Origin: Vanessa cardui
Taxonomy: Eukaryota > Arthropoda > Insecta > Lepidoptera > Nymphalidae
DNA length: 64,000 bases
Assembly: GCF_905220365.1 (NCBI RefSeq)
Contig: NC_061124.1
Span: 3,164,501 to 3,228,500, forward strand
Reading direction: 5' to 3'
The notes below the pieces were generated by a model. It did no database searches and was not told the DNA's origin. It saw only the letters and a list, made by a program, of their open reading frames with translations. The position numbers were made by a program, and so were the translations under genes. Within the stretch, counting starts at the first letter, position 1; each line of letters begins with the position of its first letter. Positions 34,976-48,809 of the stretch are shown piece by piece.

Positions 34976-37117
34976 GCCATTTTCTAAATGATATAACGTA
35001 AATGTTGCTTAATGCCAACATTATAGATCAAACTAGCAGTGCCTGTGTGATTTTTGATTCATAACTGAAAGGACCATTATGTACATATCCACTCATTATA
35101 TACTTCTGTAACCAATACACTGTTTGCAGAGTTTTAATATTTGAGAATAAAAACAGCTGTAAAAACTTAAATTGTATAACCCGTTTATACAGTTTCAAAG
35201 AGACAACCCTAAATGTCTTACACTTTTTGTTATCATATCGTTTTTTATTTTCATTTATTTATCATGCGATAATCTTACGATGTTGTGTAACATTTATATA
35301 AGACATTTTTTTTAATTCTATTCTCTTGGAAAATGCAAAGGTTGAAGGTAACATAACATTCCAAATTTAAAAACGAAATGATTACATGTTTTTTTTTTTA
35401 ATATTTTACGCAGTGGCACAGTAAGAAAAAAGTTTTAATATAATTCGTATATAAATTGAAAACTTAGTTTAAATATATCTCGAATTGTAACTTAATACTT
35501 GGAATCCATAAGTCAATACGCCAGCTAATGCGACTATAATGTCGCGCCGGTAAATGTAGTACACCTTGGCTTCAGCAAGAAATGTAATTGCTGGCTGGCA
35601 TGTTACTGCATATATCTTGCCCAATTCGCATTTATCAGACTGTGAAATGTTGAACCGATGCAGCTGAGCCGTGCTGATACCTTCGTTTCTTAGAATCGTG
35701 ACGATGCTTGCCATAATTAAAGTAAATACAACAAAAAAGTCCAGTTTTTTTATATGACAACATTAATTTCATAAATGATAAATTAAAAAGGTTTTTAGTC
35801 ATCAGTTATGTGGTGTTTCTGAGAATGTTTAGTTTTATATAAATGAGTATAGGTAGCATCAAATGGTTTTTAACAAGATTGCTTAATTTTTTTTGTGATA
35901 ATACTCGTTTTACGAGGATAACACGAATATTTTTCGAGATCATTTCGTTATTTCTAGGAAATTAATGCTCGTAAACAGGTAAGTTCGTCAGTGACAAATT
36001 TAATGACGAATAATTCCTTAGCACAGATTATATACATTTTTATATTCATTCGAAGGTTGCTAATTGATTGCTTGATTTTATATACTTACCAGTAGGTATG
36101 ATATGTTTAGGTTTTTAGAACTTATTAACAGTTGTGACAGAAAAAAACGTATAATACCTAGTACCTAATTAAATAATTGAATAGTAAACGGTTTATCGTT
36201 TCGATTGAATACTGTATTTATAAGTGCAAAATAATTTAATTGTAATTGATAAAATAGGTATTGCATTATGACAAATATAGATTTTTCAGTCTGTACTAAG
36301 AGTAGGTACAATATGCACAGAAATGATTAAATGATCATTCAAAAAAATAGCTACATTCCAAATTTGAAATAGAACAGGTGACATTAGTATCTGTATTTTT
36401 TTTTATTACGTTTTTTAAAGGCTGAGATAGAGACGCGTTACAAACAGATATAGATATCTTAGTGAGACTTAAATACCGGTCATTTGACCTCGGCACTATT
36501 TACGCTACAGTTGCCCTGTCATTTGTCGCTACGCGGGAAAATTTTACTGTAACAGGTGATTTACGCAATAGGCCGAAAATGTTCAAATCTAAGTCCAGTA
36601 AACACTTTAAAAATGAATTTATACATTTATTTAAAAAAAATTAAAAACTATGGCTAATATTTGTTATTAATTTTAGATTCAGATACAATTTAGATCGATA
36701 TTTGTTCGAATCTCTACATAGTATTGAACGAAGTTGCTTCCCTCTGCCTGTACAATTAGAACTTTTAAGCTCAGAACTGATCGCAACGGATTACATATAT
36801 CATTAATAAATATTAAGATTGAATAGGAATGTTTATATGTATAACACTTACACATTATAGAAGAGATAAGCTGAGAATTGTAACTTGCTTAGTAAAAAGT
36901 TCCTGAATCTAAAAGTCACTATATATAGATATACACCTGATTGAACCCGTATGGATTGGGAATTGGGCCGCATGTATAGCTAGTGTATAAACCGTTAATT
37001 ATTTTAATTTTTGTATACATAGGAAAAGTAAAATCCGTTAACAGAAAATGCCCCTAATCATATTTCAAAAATCGAAGACCTCGATTGATTTAGGAGCAAT
37101 TAAAGCAAAACCCCACA

Positions 37118-37188
37118 CAATATATATTAACTTGGTAAGTTAATATATATTGTGAATATATATTAACTTACCAAGTTAATATATATTC
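37118..37188. repeat. Double AT-rich palindrome
   Basis: 37118-37152 is a hairpin with 16-bp perfect arms and loop GGT. 37154-37188 is its near reverse complement, with 16-bp arms and loop ACC. Together they form one large palindrome made mostly of 'atatatattaactt'. No element ends are recognised around it. Confidence 0.85.
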
Positions 37189-39820
37189 CTTGTAACCTTT
37201 AGTTTAATGTAGAAATTTACATCAAATAGTAATCATGAAACAATATTTTAGCCGAGTGTCTAATAAAATGGTTTTAAACATATTCTTCAATCTCAACTAA
37301 CTGAATGTAATGAGTTTTTTGTGAATTCGATATTACGTATTTAAAAAAATCATTTTGATGATAATATTGTATGTTTTTTAACGATTAGTATTCAAACGAA
37401 TAGTATTCGATATTGGCAAAGCATTTGACGAATTACGTGTTGCGGTTTTTCAAATAAAGTATTAAATATAGGCACTTAGTTGGCATTGTCAATACACATG
37501 TCTTCCTCTTTAAACTTCCTGCACACGATGGTACCAGAATTTCAAGTAGCAGTTTGAATTAAAAAATGTTTTTTTTTTCTTTTTTGTTTTTTAAATACGT
37601 TTCACAAATGGCAAAGAACTTTATGAAGGCTTCACTAAGTTGACTTTGACAGGTACACATAATTTTTTTAACACAGAAAAATATATCAATGTACATAATT
37701 AAATGCTCAATTACAATATAGGTTTTAATTTTAATTCTGTAATATTTCCCTCGAACTGCGAGAACGGAATGTTGTCTTTTGGTGCGCATATTGCAGATAT
37801 GGGGTCAAAGCATTAATTAATTCGTATACCTACATTTATCTTACGGCAATGAATCAGAATATCGTTGATAGCCTTGTCGAGTCCGGTACTAACAAAAACT
37901 AAGGAAAGGAAATTCCTACTGACCATTACTATTTGTTTATATTTAGAACGGACTCTAAAATCGAATCTTGTGTTGCCATAACATGTAATGTCATCTTTAT
38001 TTTTCCAATCGTAGAAGGAAAATAATAAACCAACCTAATATTTATGTATTTCATGCGATTTGCTAAAAGCTTACCTATATATAGCTTACCTTATTTATAC
38101 AACATTATTCCACTTAACTACATATATCTACTTCAATTTTATTTCTAAATTTCGATAACAGCTTCGTCAACGTTTGAATCGCCATATTTTCTAAAATCAA
38201 TAAATATCATAGAGTAATTAAGCTGGACCATATATACATCATATCGCGTAATTCCATGTCAAATTCCGAAATTAAAATTCACCGTTTGACAACTCTGCTT
38301 TTGGTAATACATACGTATATATATTTTTTAATTTTAATTACTACGCAATAAAATTTACTTGCTTGCTTTTTCATTTGAAAGTTATATTTTACTTGTTCGT
38401 AATGAACACAAACAAATAAAATATGAATGATTATGATTTTATAACAGGAAAAACTTGAAAATAAATATATCGTTCATGAATTTAATAAGATATTATCACT
38501 ATAGACTAAGTTAAACAAACGCATTTTCGCAACACGGAATCAAACGCATCGAGGGCACGATACCGGTACTGAGCAGTGACGAGGGGGTACAGTAACGAGT
38601 TGGTGGGGCGTACGGTGACGGGAAGAGTATGAAAATGGGTCGCTGCAGCCGCATTCCGCGAAGGTTGACACCTCACGAGCGAGCTTTATAAACGATTGTT
38701 TTGTTTCTTGGAAGTATTTGTTAAATATGTTATCGATGTATCCGAATTTTTGGACGGGAATAATATAACTTGAAATAACTTTTTAATATTTATCCACCAA
38801 TGTATCTCAATGTACATTGATACAGCAAAAAGTTCTTACTGAATAATTATGAAATTAAAAGCAGATTCTTTTTTCAAATTTACTAACCAAGGACGCGCAC
38901 TTGTTTTTTTTTTTAGTAACACTCATAAATTTTGGCTAACAATACAATTTGCATAAATTAATTCGTTGATGTTGTGAACGTATTATTAAGTGTAAATTAC
39001 AATCATCGTAGATTAGGCTGTACTTAGAGCCTCCGAACAAAAGAATCATGTATCACTGAGTCATCGCGTAGGAATCGAATTATTTAATCTAGTGTTGACT
39101 CCGTAGTTAATAGAATGAAGCTATTGACCTCGACATAGTGCAATATGAATGTTCCTAGGTAATTTTAAACTATCATATAGACTAAAAACTCTTTGGTCAT
39201 ATTCGTGATCGTGTCACGTGTGTAATCAATATTCATTTAATTAAAAAGTTTAAGGCACGACTTCAATTTTTTAATGATCGAATTTATAGTCTGTGCCATT
39301 GGATTCTAAGGTTATCCCATACATTAAAACCTATTTAGGTTATAAGTTATTACTGTAAAAGTAAACACATTCCTACTTATGTAACATTAAAATCCTCTTT
39401 TGAACAGTCGCGTAAAAATAATTCGGTCAGTAATCATAACAAAATTGTATTTTTGAAATAAATTTATCACAATTTTCTCTCTATCCGTATGTAAGTCTAA
39501 CAATATACCTTAATTTTCTACATAATTATTATTACAATCAACTAACCTTATATAGAGTTATAAATATTTAGACCGGTCTGAAAGATGACTAACTTAATCG
39601 TCGTGGACGAAATAGGACAAAAACCGTCATCCGGAAATAGTTGTTTGCTTTATCATACTTGGCATTCAAGATGATCTATAAAAAAATTTACTAGTTCAGT
39701 TTCTCAAAAAAAAAAAACCTCAGAATTGCAATAGGTACCTATTCTCATCGTCATGTTTATTTGCCTTTGCATTTATATGTATGTATTTTTATTCAATCCA
39801 ATCATATACACAGGTAAGGT

Positions 39821-40107
39821 AACGGCCTGTAAATTTCCCACTGCTGAGATAAGGCCTCCTCTTCCATTAAGGAGAGGAATTTTTGGAACATATTCCACCA
39901 CGCTGTTCCAATGCGGGTTGGTGGAATGCACATGTGGCAGAATTTCGATGAAATTAGACACATGCAGGTTTCCTCACGATGTTTTCCTTCACCGCCGAGC
40001 ACGAGATGAATTATAAACACAATTAAGCACATATATATAGTGGTGCTTGCCTGGGTTTGAACCCGCAATCATCGGTTAAGATGCACACCACTGGGCCATC
40101 TCGACTC
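39821..40107 (-). mobile_element. tRNA-derived SINE, copy 5
   Basis: Reverse copy from 'aacggcctgtaaatttccca' to 'gggccatctcgactc'. Box B is intact ('gggtttgaacccgc'). About ten bases (the 'gcgttcta' part) are missing between the two boxes. Same subfamily as 28090-28384. Confidence 0.75.
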
Positions 40108-43100
40108 CTTTTAAAATTTAAAAATGTACCTAATTGGCTTTTTCCATCGAAGAAAGAACAAAGATAAACCAATCTAAGGATTATGTATATGGCATTTACT
40201 AATAGCTCATCTGTATTTTAAACTACAAACAGTTCTTATTGAATATATATTTGTTTCTAATAAGACAGTTATCGCATTAACTACTAATATCCACCTCAAT
40301 TTCACTACCCAGTTCCGATGACAGCTTCGTTGACGTTTAAAACGTCATTTTTTAGTGAATTCTAGCTCTCGGCATATAGCGTTAATTCGATATTCAATTT
40401 GTATTTGGCTTTTGTTTTCTTTTGTTCGTAATAGGCTATAGATACATCATTATACTAAAGAGTTGTTATATATTTTAGATTTTGTTTATTCGAATTTTAA
40501 ATGTAATTTATTACTTGTAAGTTGAGTGTATTGTTTCTTTTTCTTTGTCAGTTATTAATTGTATCATTATGCTTTTAGTTTAGTTATTTTTCAAGGGAGG
40601 AGTACCAATGATACATTATACATTCCTTACATTGGCAATGGGCCACCAACCCTGGGATAAAAATGAATATGGCGGCAATATCTTTAAGAACATCTTACAA
40701 TCAGGTAGTCCATTAGATCATCGCACCCATCTATCAATATTATGAAAAAAAAACTCCTATAATTATATGATACTCATCTCTTTGTACACAATAACACACT
40801 AATACAAACCAAAAAATAGTTATATTGTATTCCAAAATCAATAGCAAATATATTAAACGTCAAAGTATAAATCAATTAAATCGTTAATTAAGTAATAATA
40901 AGTCACGAAAGGTAATCAAATAGAATCAACAATAAATAGGATTCGTTGATAAAATATCGGATAGCTATGACTAAGAGATCAACACCGAAATCTCGTGCCG
41001 GTGACTCAAAACAAGAAGTGGGTACATAATACGAAATAATGTAAAGGCGCGGCCACAATTAACACGTAACGGAACTGACAGTTCTAATAAAAACTGCGAT
41101 AATTACTGCAAGTTACGGTATTATAACATTTTTACAGAACGAACAGAGAAATTAACATTTTTGAAATAAGAACGACAATTAAGATTTTGATCTTTGATAT
41201 GAGAGGTTAAGAATGCAAATAAATAACAAGGTCAATTGGACAATATAAATAAATACTCTAGAGTCTGGGAGCAGCTTTAGAGTCAATAATCTTTTTATTA
41301 TTATATAAAAATGCTGAATATATTACAATGAAAAGTATCCAATAATGTATTGTATATTGGATTCGTATTCAAGTGTGAGAAAACTTCCACGAACGGACAA
41401 ACAAAACTCATCGAAAATAATCTACTATAATGTTTTTATAACACTAAGAGATGATGTACTTAGTACTTTATTACTGTAATATAAAATAGGAACGAATGAA
41501 AGTATATAACGCTATTTCTTATATGAATGCTTGTTAATCATACCAAATTTCATCGAAATCGGTTTAGCAAAGATTATAGATTATAATATACTAATTATAT
41601 TACTGCAGTCCTCCAGTAGAGGTTCTACTAACATTGCCCAATAGCCTTCTGCCGTACTGTCAAATATAAAATCAAAGACGATTACGATTGGACGGACAAT
41701 CTTGATACTCTGTAATAATCATCACATTCCTAATAATGTAGATGTCAAATAACTCGTATTTCTCAACTCAAAACTCAAGGTCATTTAAAAAATTTCGCAT
41801 TGTAACCGAAGCTTAGCACATGGCGGCGCCAGTCAAGACCTGTTCCCGTGCCGTGAGTCACGCTGTAATGGGTTCCTCGAATCGAATTTCGAATGGTTGA
41901 ACCGTTGTGAAACCTCCGAGGATGTATAAATGGCTTTCTCGTTCAAGGACTTATGTAAATACATAGCTCTTATTACATTAAAAATAAGGTTCATATTACT
42001 AATCTTTTCCCTGTACATCATTCGGATTACAATATATCTTAATCCAATTTCAATCTCGTATTGACTACGTAGAACAAACTAAGGATAACACCCACGCAAG
42101 CTAAGTAGTAAAATTAATTTTGCTATGAAAGTTACAATATGGTACTCGATTTTAACATTAAATTTATATACAACCTCATTAGAGTACGTCTGTGCGTGTT
42201 ATGTTTATTAAAAAAATAAAAAAAATAAAGCATTGAACTCAAAGAGCGACCGGCGGCCTTTTACTTTTAATGACGCAAGCCGGGGTCAGAATGTACGTGA
42301 ACGGATGAAATTTGAAATCTTGCTACGCTCACCTGACCCGCTCGTTTCGCAATCGACTCGACACTTTTAATGTTTGTAATTACATTTGATATCAAATTAC
42401 TTTGATTCTTTTACTTACAATTGCCAGATAGTATAACTGCGTCCCTTAAGTACCACCAGCCACCACTTATAATCGAATAATATGAAAAAAAACACATAGC
42501 GACTTTTGCAGGAGCAACGACGATTTAGCAGACATGATTTTAATTAGTTACTCAGTTTTTGCATCAAACTGTCGACAGAAATAGCTCACTCACCCATTTT
42601 TTGTTACCTAATATGTGTTATATAATGTCATTTGGAATCAAAGCTCTTAATGTCATATTCGTTTAAAATATGTTCTTCATACATTCCAGATTTAAAAAAG
42701 TAAATTTGTTTCACTGTGTGCTTTTTACAAACACATATATGTATAATTATTATAAATAATAATTAATACCTGAACCATTTTAAATTTGGAACTACTACAA
42801 TAATCCAGAACCATAAGAGCTTTCTAGAATAGGTTAATAAATAAAATTCGATATATTAATATTGAATATAAAGTATGAATTGTTTATTTTACCCATTGTG
42901 TTATTTCACGTTACAATTCGAAAATTAAATTTGACTTTAATGTTTTTAATTTTCATTATTATTTATGATTTGAATGTTATTTCTGCGAACGTTATAATTT
43001 ATAATTCTAATTATGATTTGATTGTTATTCCAAAAACATTTATCTAATAATTTTCATACAAAATATCATTAATTTCAAGTTTGATTTTACAACCACTTTT

Positions 43101-43727
43101 GAATTATAATTTTACAGAACTCAATTATACAAAATATTCTTTATTCAAGTAGGCTCTTATAAGCACTATTGAATCGTTATTTAACAACTATCTTAAGTGA
43201 AGCTACCAATGACTTACTATTTTCCAATATTTAAAATTAAAAAAAATATCAGTTAATTACAATTGCTTATTTATAATATATCAATTCGTATTTACTTTAA
43301 ACTCAACAAGTTCACCGACGACCAGATAAATATATAATATCATTACAGTATCACATAACGGTAGACGATGCACAGAATAAATATCTATGTCGTACGGGAA
43401 TCGTGTCACAACACTACCGCTAGGGTCATAGTGATGTGCTCCAGTAAATGCGAGATCAGTTACCTAGGGATCCATCGATAATAATAATTGTTAAAAGGAG
43501 CGACACTATTCGATTTTTTTTAATCATTTGAAATTTGTTGAAATCTACTACTAATTAAAGTTTAGTCTGCTTGTCGTTGTCGAGAAGAGTTTGATACTTA
43601 CTCCACTACATTGCTTTTATGCGGATTGGTGGATACAAAATCGTGGTAGATTCACATCCACCTCATGCTAATTTCTTGACGTTGCTTTCCTTCAGCACCG
43701 AGTACCATTTATATCTAAGGGAAAAGT

Positions 43728-43783
43728 TTTATTTATTTACTTATTTATTTATTTATTTATTTGTTTATTTATTTATTTATTTA
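43728..43783 (+). repeat. (TTTA)n microsatellite
   Basis: A run of TTTA/ATTT repeats with two interruptions (one C, one G). It follows directly on a degenerate reverse SINE-like piece ('gcggattggtggatacaaaa', 'ccttcagcaccgagtacc') at about 43600-43705 and may derive from a transposon tail. Confidence 0.8.
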
Positions 43784-44085
43784 GGCACACAAACTGTATA
43801 TATTTGGGTTACATTTGAGTTACAGTGTAAAATTATTTTTAGCTTAATTATATTCCTAAACATGTGTACACGGCATACTCATTAAAAAAAAACAATATTT
43901 TAGTCAGGTGCTACATTAGTTAGGTACAATTCATGACTAATGAATAAATAAGAACATATAAATTAAATTCAATTACTTAGAAGCTGATACAAAAAAAAAA
44001 TTGTTTAATGAAATGAATAGAATGACTAAAGGTTCTTTCAACGATGGGCGATGATCATCGCTCGCCATAACCTTAGCCAACCATT

Positions 44086-44129
44086 GATGGTCCAACGATG
44101 GTCCAACGTTGGACCAACGTTGGACCATC
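44086..44129. repeat. 44-bp near-perfect palindrome
   Basis: Built from 'gatggtccaacg' units. The two halves match as reverse complements with a single mismatched position on each side. A separate 14-bp palindrome (gcgatgatcatcgc) lies about 40 bases before it. No other features nearby. Confidence 0.8.
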
Positions 44130-47100
44130 CACGCAACTATTCAATAAAAGAAAAGACAGTTACTTAATCAGAGCACCCCTTGATAGTCCGTTTTCCTGCT
44201 GTCAATACGCTTGTCTTAATAGCTTAACGTTAAACGAGTACTGTCAATCCTGATATTTGTGTACTGGGCTATTCCAAGTACAAGTTTAACACTTAGCATT
44301 GTTAAATGTTTTATAAAAATGTAGTATCGATATCATATAGCTCAAAATCAGAGCGATAATGATGATGGTTTTGGTGTATTATAGCGCCTTACGGTTTTGT
44401 GTAACTTGACTGACTTGTATGACTCGGAGCTTCACTAGCGTGCACTGCGTAGTTCGATAAGATTATATGTATTACAATATAAAAGTTATATGCGTGTGAA
44501 TGTGCTAATATAATAAAAAAAATACGACCAATGCCTTTAGGGATTAAAAAAAATATATCAATGGACTTATAGCGCTACGTTTATGTATGAAACGTTTTTG
44601 TTACAATAAGGTTTCACTTCCCAAGTGTTGAGTTGCCAGCTTTTTAATTATTTTTTTTTTACATCTTTTTAAAATATAAACCATACACAATACACAATAA
44701 CAAAAAAAAACACCTGTATTTCTGTAACAAAAGCCTTAGCAATTAACGTGACCTACAGAAAAAAAAAAGTTAAGTGTCAATCGTAGAAGTTTGTTTGTAT
44801 CAAAGACATTTTGATTGTTTTTTTTTATTTTTACAAGATAGCAAATGTCGTAATATATACATATTTAAATACTTGTGAATTCATGGTCTGATATAGGTAT
44901 GTTATTAATTCAGTTTTTGTCATTGATTGACCTTACGACACCTGTTTTAGGAAGTTATTTACGACTTGATAACTCGACTTGGTCCCCTGAGCTGTGCAAA
45001 AATTAATTACATTGTTTTTTTTGTAGCAGTAAGGCAAACGCGCGAATGAGTCATGCCACTAAATATTCAAATTTAACACTAGCAACGAGTTATTTATAGG
45101 AAAAGTTCCTCATGATATTTTATATCTAGTTATAATTTAAAAACGTAATTCAACCGTAAAATACGAGCTATAGACATAAATTAAGTTTGACTTGCCCTAG
45201 CCTCTTTTTTTTAATGTATAGGTATATTTTTTTTAATATAATTAAATGTATCCGAACATGAGCAAAGCTCCATCAAAGACAGGTGCCATTTAGCGGATGT
45301 TTAAAAAAAAGCCATGAGTGTTTGCACAACACACAAAGACTTATTAAAATAAGTCGCAAATGTGTAGCGCAAGTTTAAGCAAATAAAAAAAAAAAATTTT
45401 TAGTTATATCATGTCTGTATTTATTTCATCTTTTGACAGATAAGATCATTGCCATTCCTAAAAAAAATTTACCTTTTTATTTTATAATTTATAATACCAA
45501 CAGTGGGTACTATTAAAATTAAAACATTCATTGTATTTGAGTGGATTCGTTTACATGTTACAAATACCGAGTTAGGCTTTCACCGCTCATACAAAGGAAG
45601 TACATAAACATTAGGTAGGTAAGTCGGGTTATTTAGTTTTGTTTACAAGAGTTATGTACAAATTAATTTGAAACAAAATTATTAATGCAGCTGCGAAAAC
45701 CGGTCGTTCGTATAGAAGTGTTACAAGAAACGGTTCCCACGTAGAGATTCGATATAAAATACACATCTTCTACATGATATACTTATTAAAGGTTATATTA
45801 CGTCACGCTTATAATTTGTACAAAGGCTTTATTAGCCTTACCTTACCTTAGAACGTACAGGAAAAAACGTTTGTAAATGTGCAAAAGTAAAACATACACA
45901 CAGACGTACATACCGAAATATGTACAAAAATTATTTTTCATGAGAAACAACGACTAACAACGCTATTGCTATGAGTTTTAAATAAAATAAAAAATAAAAC
46001 GAAAAAAAATATATAAAGGCCAAATAAAATTTAATCTCAACTTAAAAAAACACCACTATTCCATAAACGAAAATTTAAAAAGAAAAAAAAATACAGATTA
46101 AAAAATAATTTTATTCAATCGAATACGGATAAATAATTAAAATCGACGGCGACCTCAATAAAGCCAATCGGAACGGGACTGAAAGAGAAATTTAAACAAA
46201 GAACGGAGTTTTGTGTTGGCGCACCTTTCAATCTGTTTGTTTATATTAGTCTTAAAGTACTTTAAACATCTTTCCATGCTATAAATGACAAGTTATGTTA
46301 TCTGTTTGTTTCTGTTGTCATGCTACTGGCCAAAAATTATAATGGACTGGAACTGTCATATTAGTAGATGCCTTGTGGGGCAGATTTTCATTCGATACGT
46401 GCAAGACACACACACATTTACAATGTTTTCCTTTGATTAAGTTCTCGATTTTTCAACATCGATTTTTTTCAGTAGATTAAGTATACATGTATGTATATAT
46501 TTGTATAAGGAAAATGGACTTTATTTATTATATAAGATTTTGTATAAGAAATTTTTAATTGGCTTTTATGTGGAACTCGTTTTATATGCACACGTTACGT
46601 AATCATTCATTGTACAAAATGCCTGCGTACTATTTCGTCGTACGAATGCATATTGTCAGTGTGTTGTTTACCGGCTGGCTTGTTTGACGAGAGAACAAAT
46701 CGGTTTGTTTTTAACTATTTGTAACTGTCCTTTTGTAAATAATATACAAAAACAAAAAACTTTTGAGAACGATATTCATAGAAATAATAAATTTCTACGC
46801 TATTATAAAAAACATTTCGTCACGGCTTATAGAAATAGATATAAAATGACTAACATGGATATTTCATTGCTTTTTTTTTCTTTCATGCTGAAAACCCTAC
46901 TTATACAATTTAGTACTATATATTTAATCTGTATTTCATTTAATTGTTGATGTGATTCTATTAATTACATTAAAAAAGAAAGTAGAACATCGAAACAATT
47001 CCAATTTTGAAATATTAATTTTTCATTAAAAGTTCCTTTCCGTTCTTCCGAACGTTCCTTTTTTAAATTTATTTTTTATAAGTCTAGAAACAAAATGGGA

Positions 47101-48518
47101 ATAGACGTGAAGGTCCCTGCTCCCTACAGACGCGCTGACTCATACGGCCGCGCGCTTCCGCCTGATAGCAAGGTCACCGGCCGCGCACACTAACGCACAC
47201 AAGCAAACGTGAAAGTAGTGAGAGTACAGTCGCGTTCAACCTTATTACCTTTTTTACGATTTATTCGCTATGCAATGCCATTATGCACTCTGTTATCGGT
47301 TTATTCATGACATTGTGCTTTTGTTTCTATAAATTTGCATGATTTATATAATATTTATATTAGCAAATATTAACTTTAAGCGAGTCGTTTGTGTAACGCT
47401 TTATTTATTCCGAAGGAGACGTAAACACGTATAAATTGATAAACGAATGAATCATAAGTCCTTGTAAATAAATACATTTCAAATAAAACTTCTATTGCAT
47501 TTCATATCGGCATTTGTGTTTGTATCAAGGTAGTGACAAAATGCCAAGAGGCCGTCAAAACAAGTCTATTTCTGTTGAAATAAAATTCGAGGTCGTGATT
47601 CGTGAACGCGATCTGCAGTTTGGATTGTTGCAGATTTTTATTATATCCCTTTCTTCAATAATACACATTGCATTTTACAATATATGACGTATTACTATCA
47701 AAATTTTTAATTTATATATCTAATAGTTTATTCGTATTACAAAACGAGACGATAATTCTATTGGTTGTATAATATATTTTAAATCTATAGAAGATTTTCC
47801 TGGTATCAATTGAGCTTAAGTTATAGATACGCATGTATTTCGGATTAAATTAATATCTCTTAAAAAATATTTTTTAAACAGTTGTTTTTAATTGACATTT
47901 GTAACTGTTAAATGAATACCTAATTAGCGTAGATCAACGATTAATCACAACCATCCGGTTCTGAGTAAACAATGAGCCAGTTTAGATCCTATTTCGACAT
48001 TCGTTTTGCAATTAAACCACTGTTAGAACGGTAATAAAAGATATGTGATCTGATTACAAAAACGATAGTTAAAAAATCCTTATTTGGAAACATTACAGTA
48101 ATGAGTATACCTATTTATACCAATTTAAAGTTCAACACCGAAGCAACGGTATAACGAAGCCCTTTTGAGGCTTGTAAGTTTCATAATATAGTATTTGTAT
48201 TATATACTTACAAACCCATATTATTAACACTATTATAAAATCATGTTAATGCCTAAAAGCAAAATACATAATTGAAAAGTAAGTTTTTATTTAAGATTAA
48301 AATAATGAAAATAAACCTTAAATGTGAAACACAATAATTTTCTCAGAAACGAAATCATAGTATGTAAAATTGTATTAATGTCTTTAATTACTTTATCAAA
48401 TAAATTAAATAATCTATACTAATAAGTCTTGATAATGACAATTTGAAAAAACACTACTAAATTAATAAACATATTACATAAGATGTATAATAAAACTTAA
48501 ACTAAAACATGTTCTAGT

Positions 48519-48808
48519 TTACTTGGTGGTAGGGCTTTTTGCAAGCCCGTCTGGGTAGTACCACCCACTCATCAGTTATTCTATCGCCAAATAACCGTAC
48601 TCAATATTGTTGTGTTCCGGTTTGAAGGGTGAGCCAGTGTAACTGCAGGCACAAGAGATATATCATCTTAGTTCCCAAAGTTGGTGGCACATTGACGATG
48701 TTAGGAATAGTTAATATTTCTTACAGCTTCATTGTCTATGGGTGATGGTGACCACTTACCATCAGGTGGCCCATATGCTCGTCCCCCAACCTATACCATA
48801 AAAAATAG
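48519..48808 (+). repeat. Interspersed repeat, Lepidoptera type, fullest copy
   Basis: Runs from 'ttggtggtagggctttttgc' through 'cgtctgggtagtaccaccca', 'ttgttgtgttccggtttgaa' and 'ccacttaccatcaggtggcc' to 'cctataccataaaaaatag'. It is the best reference in this window for the copies at 17840, 24308 and 63846. It has no reading frame and is SINE- or LINE-tail-like. Confidence 0.7.
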
Positions 48809-48809
48809 T

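Larger units (their letters stand above)
30000..39820. other. Gene-free, repeat-poor stretch upstream of Hr39
   Basis: No recognisable coding exon in either strand. Only short, unsupported reading frames occur. It holds two related CCAAT/GCGC-type segments (33471-33537 and 34805-34975), a large palindrome (37118-37188) and a GC-richer patch at about 38560-38680. The low repeat load compared with the Hr39 introns suggests constrained or regulatory DNA, possibly a long 5' intron of Hr39. That is inference. Confidence 0.35.
40110..48510. other. Gene-free AT-rich stretch
   Basis: No coding exon is supported. It contains a short reverse repeat fragment (about 40594-40665), a GC-richer patch at about 42240-42360, a degenerate SINE-like piece (about 43600-43700) beside a TTTA microsatellite, a palindrome at 44086-44129, and a GC-richer patch at about 47100-47220. 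Several short reading frames exist but show no splice context or family match. Confidence 0.35.
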
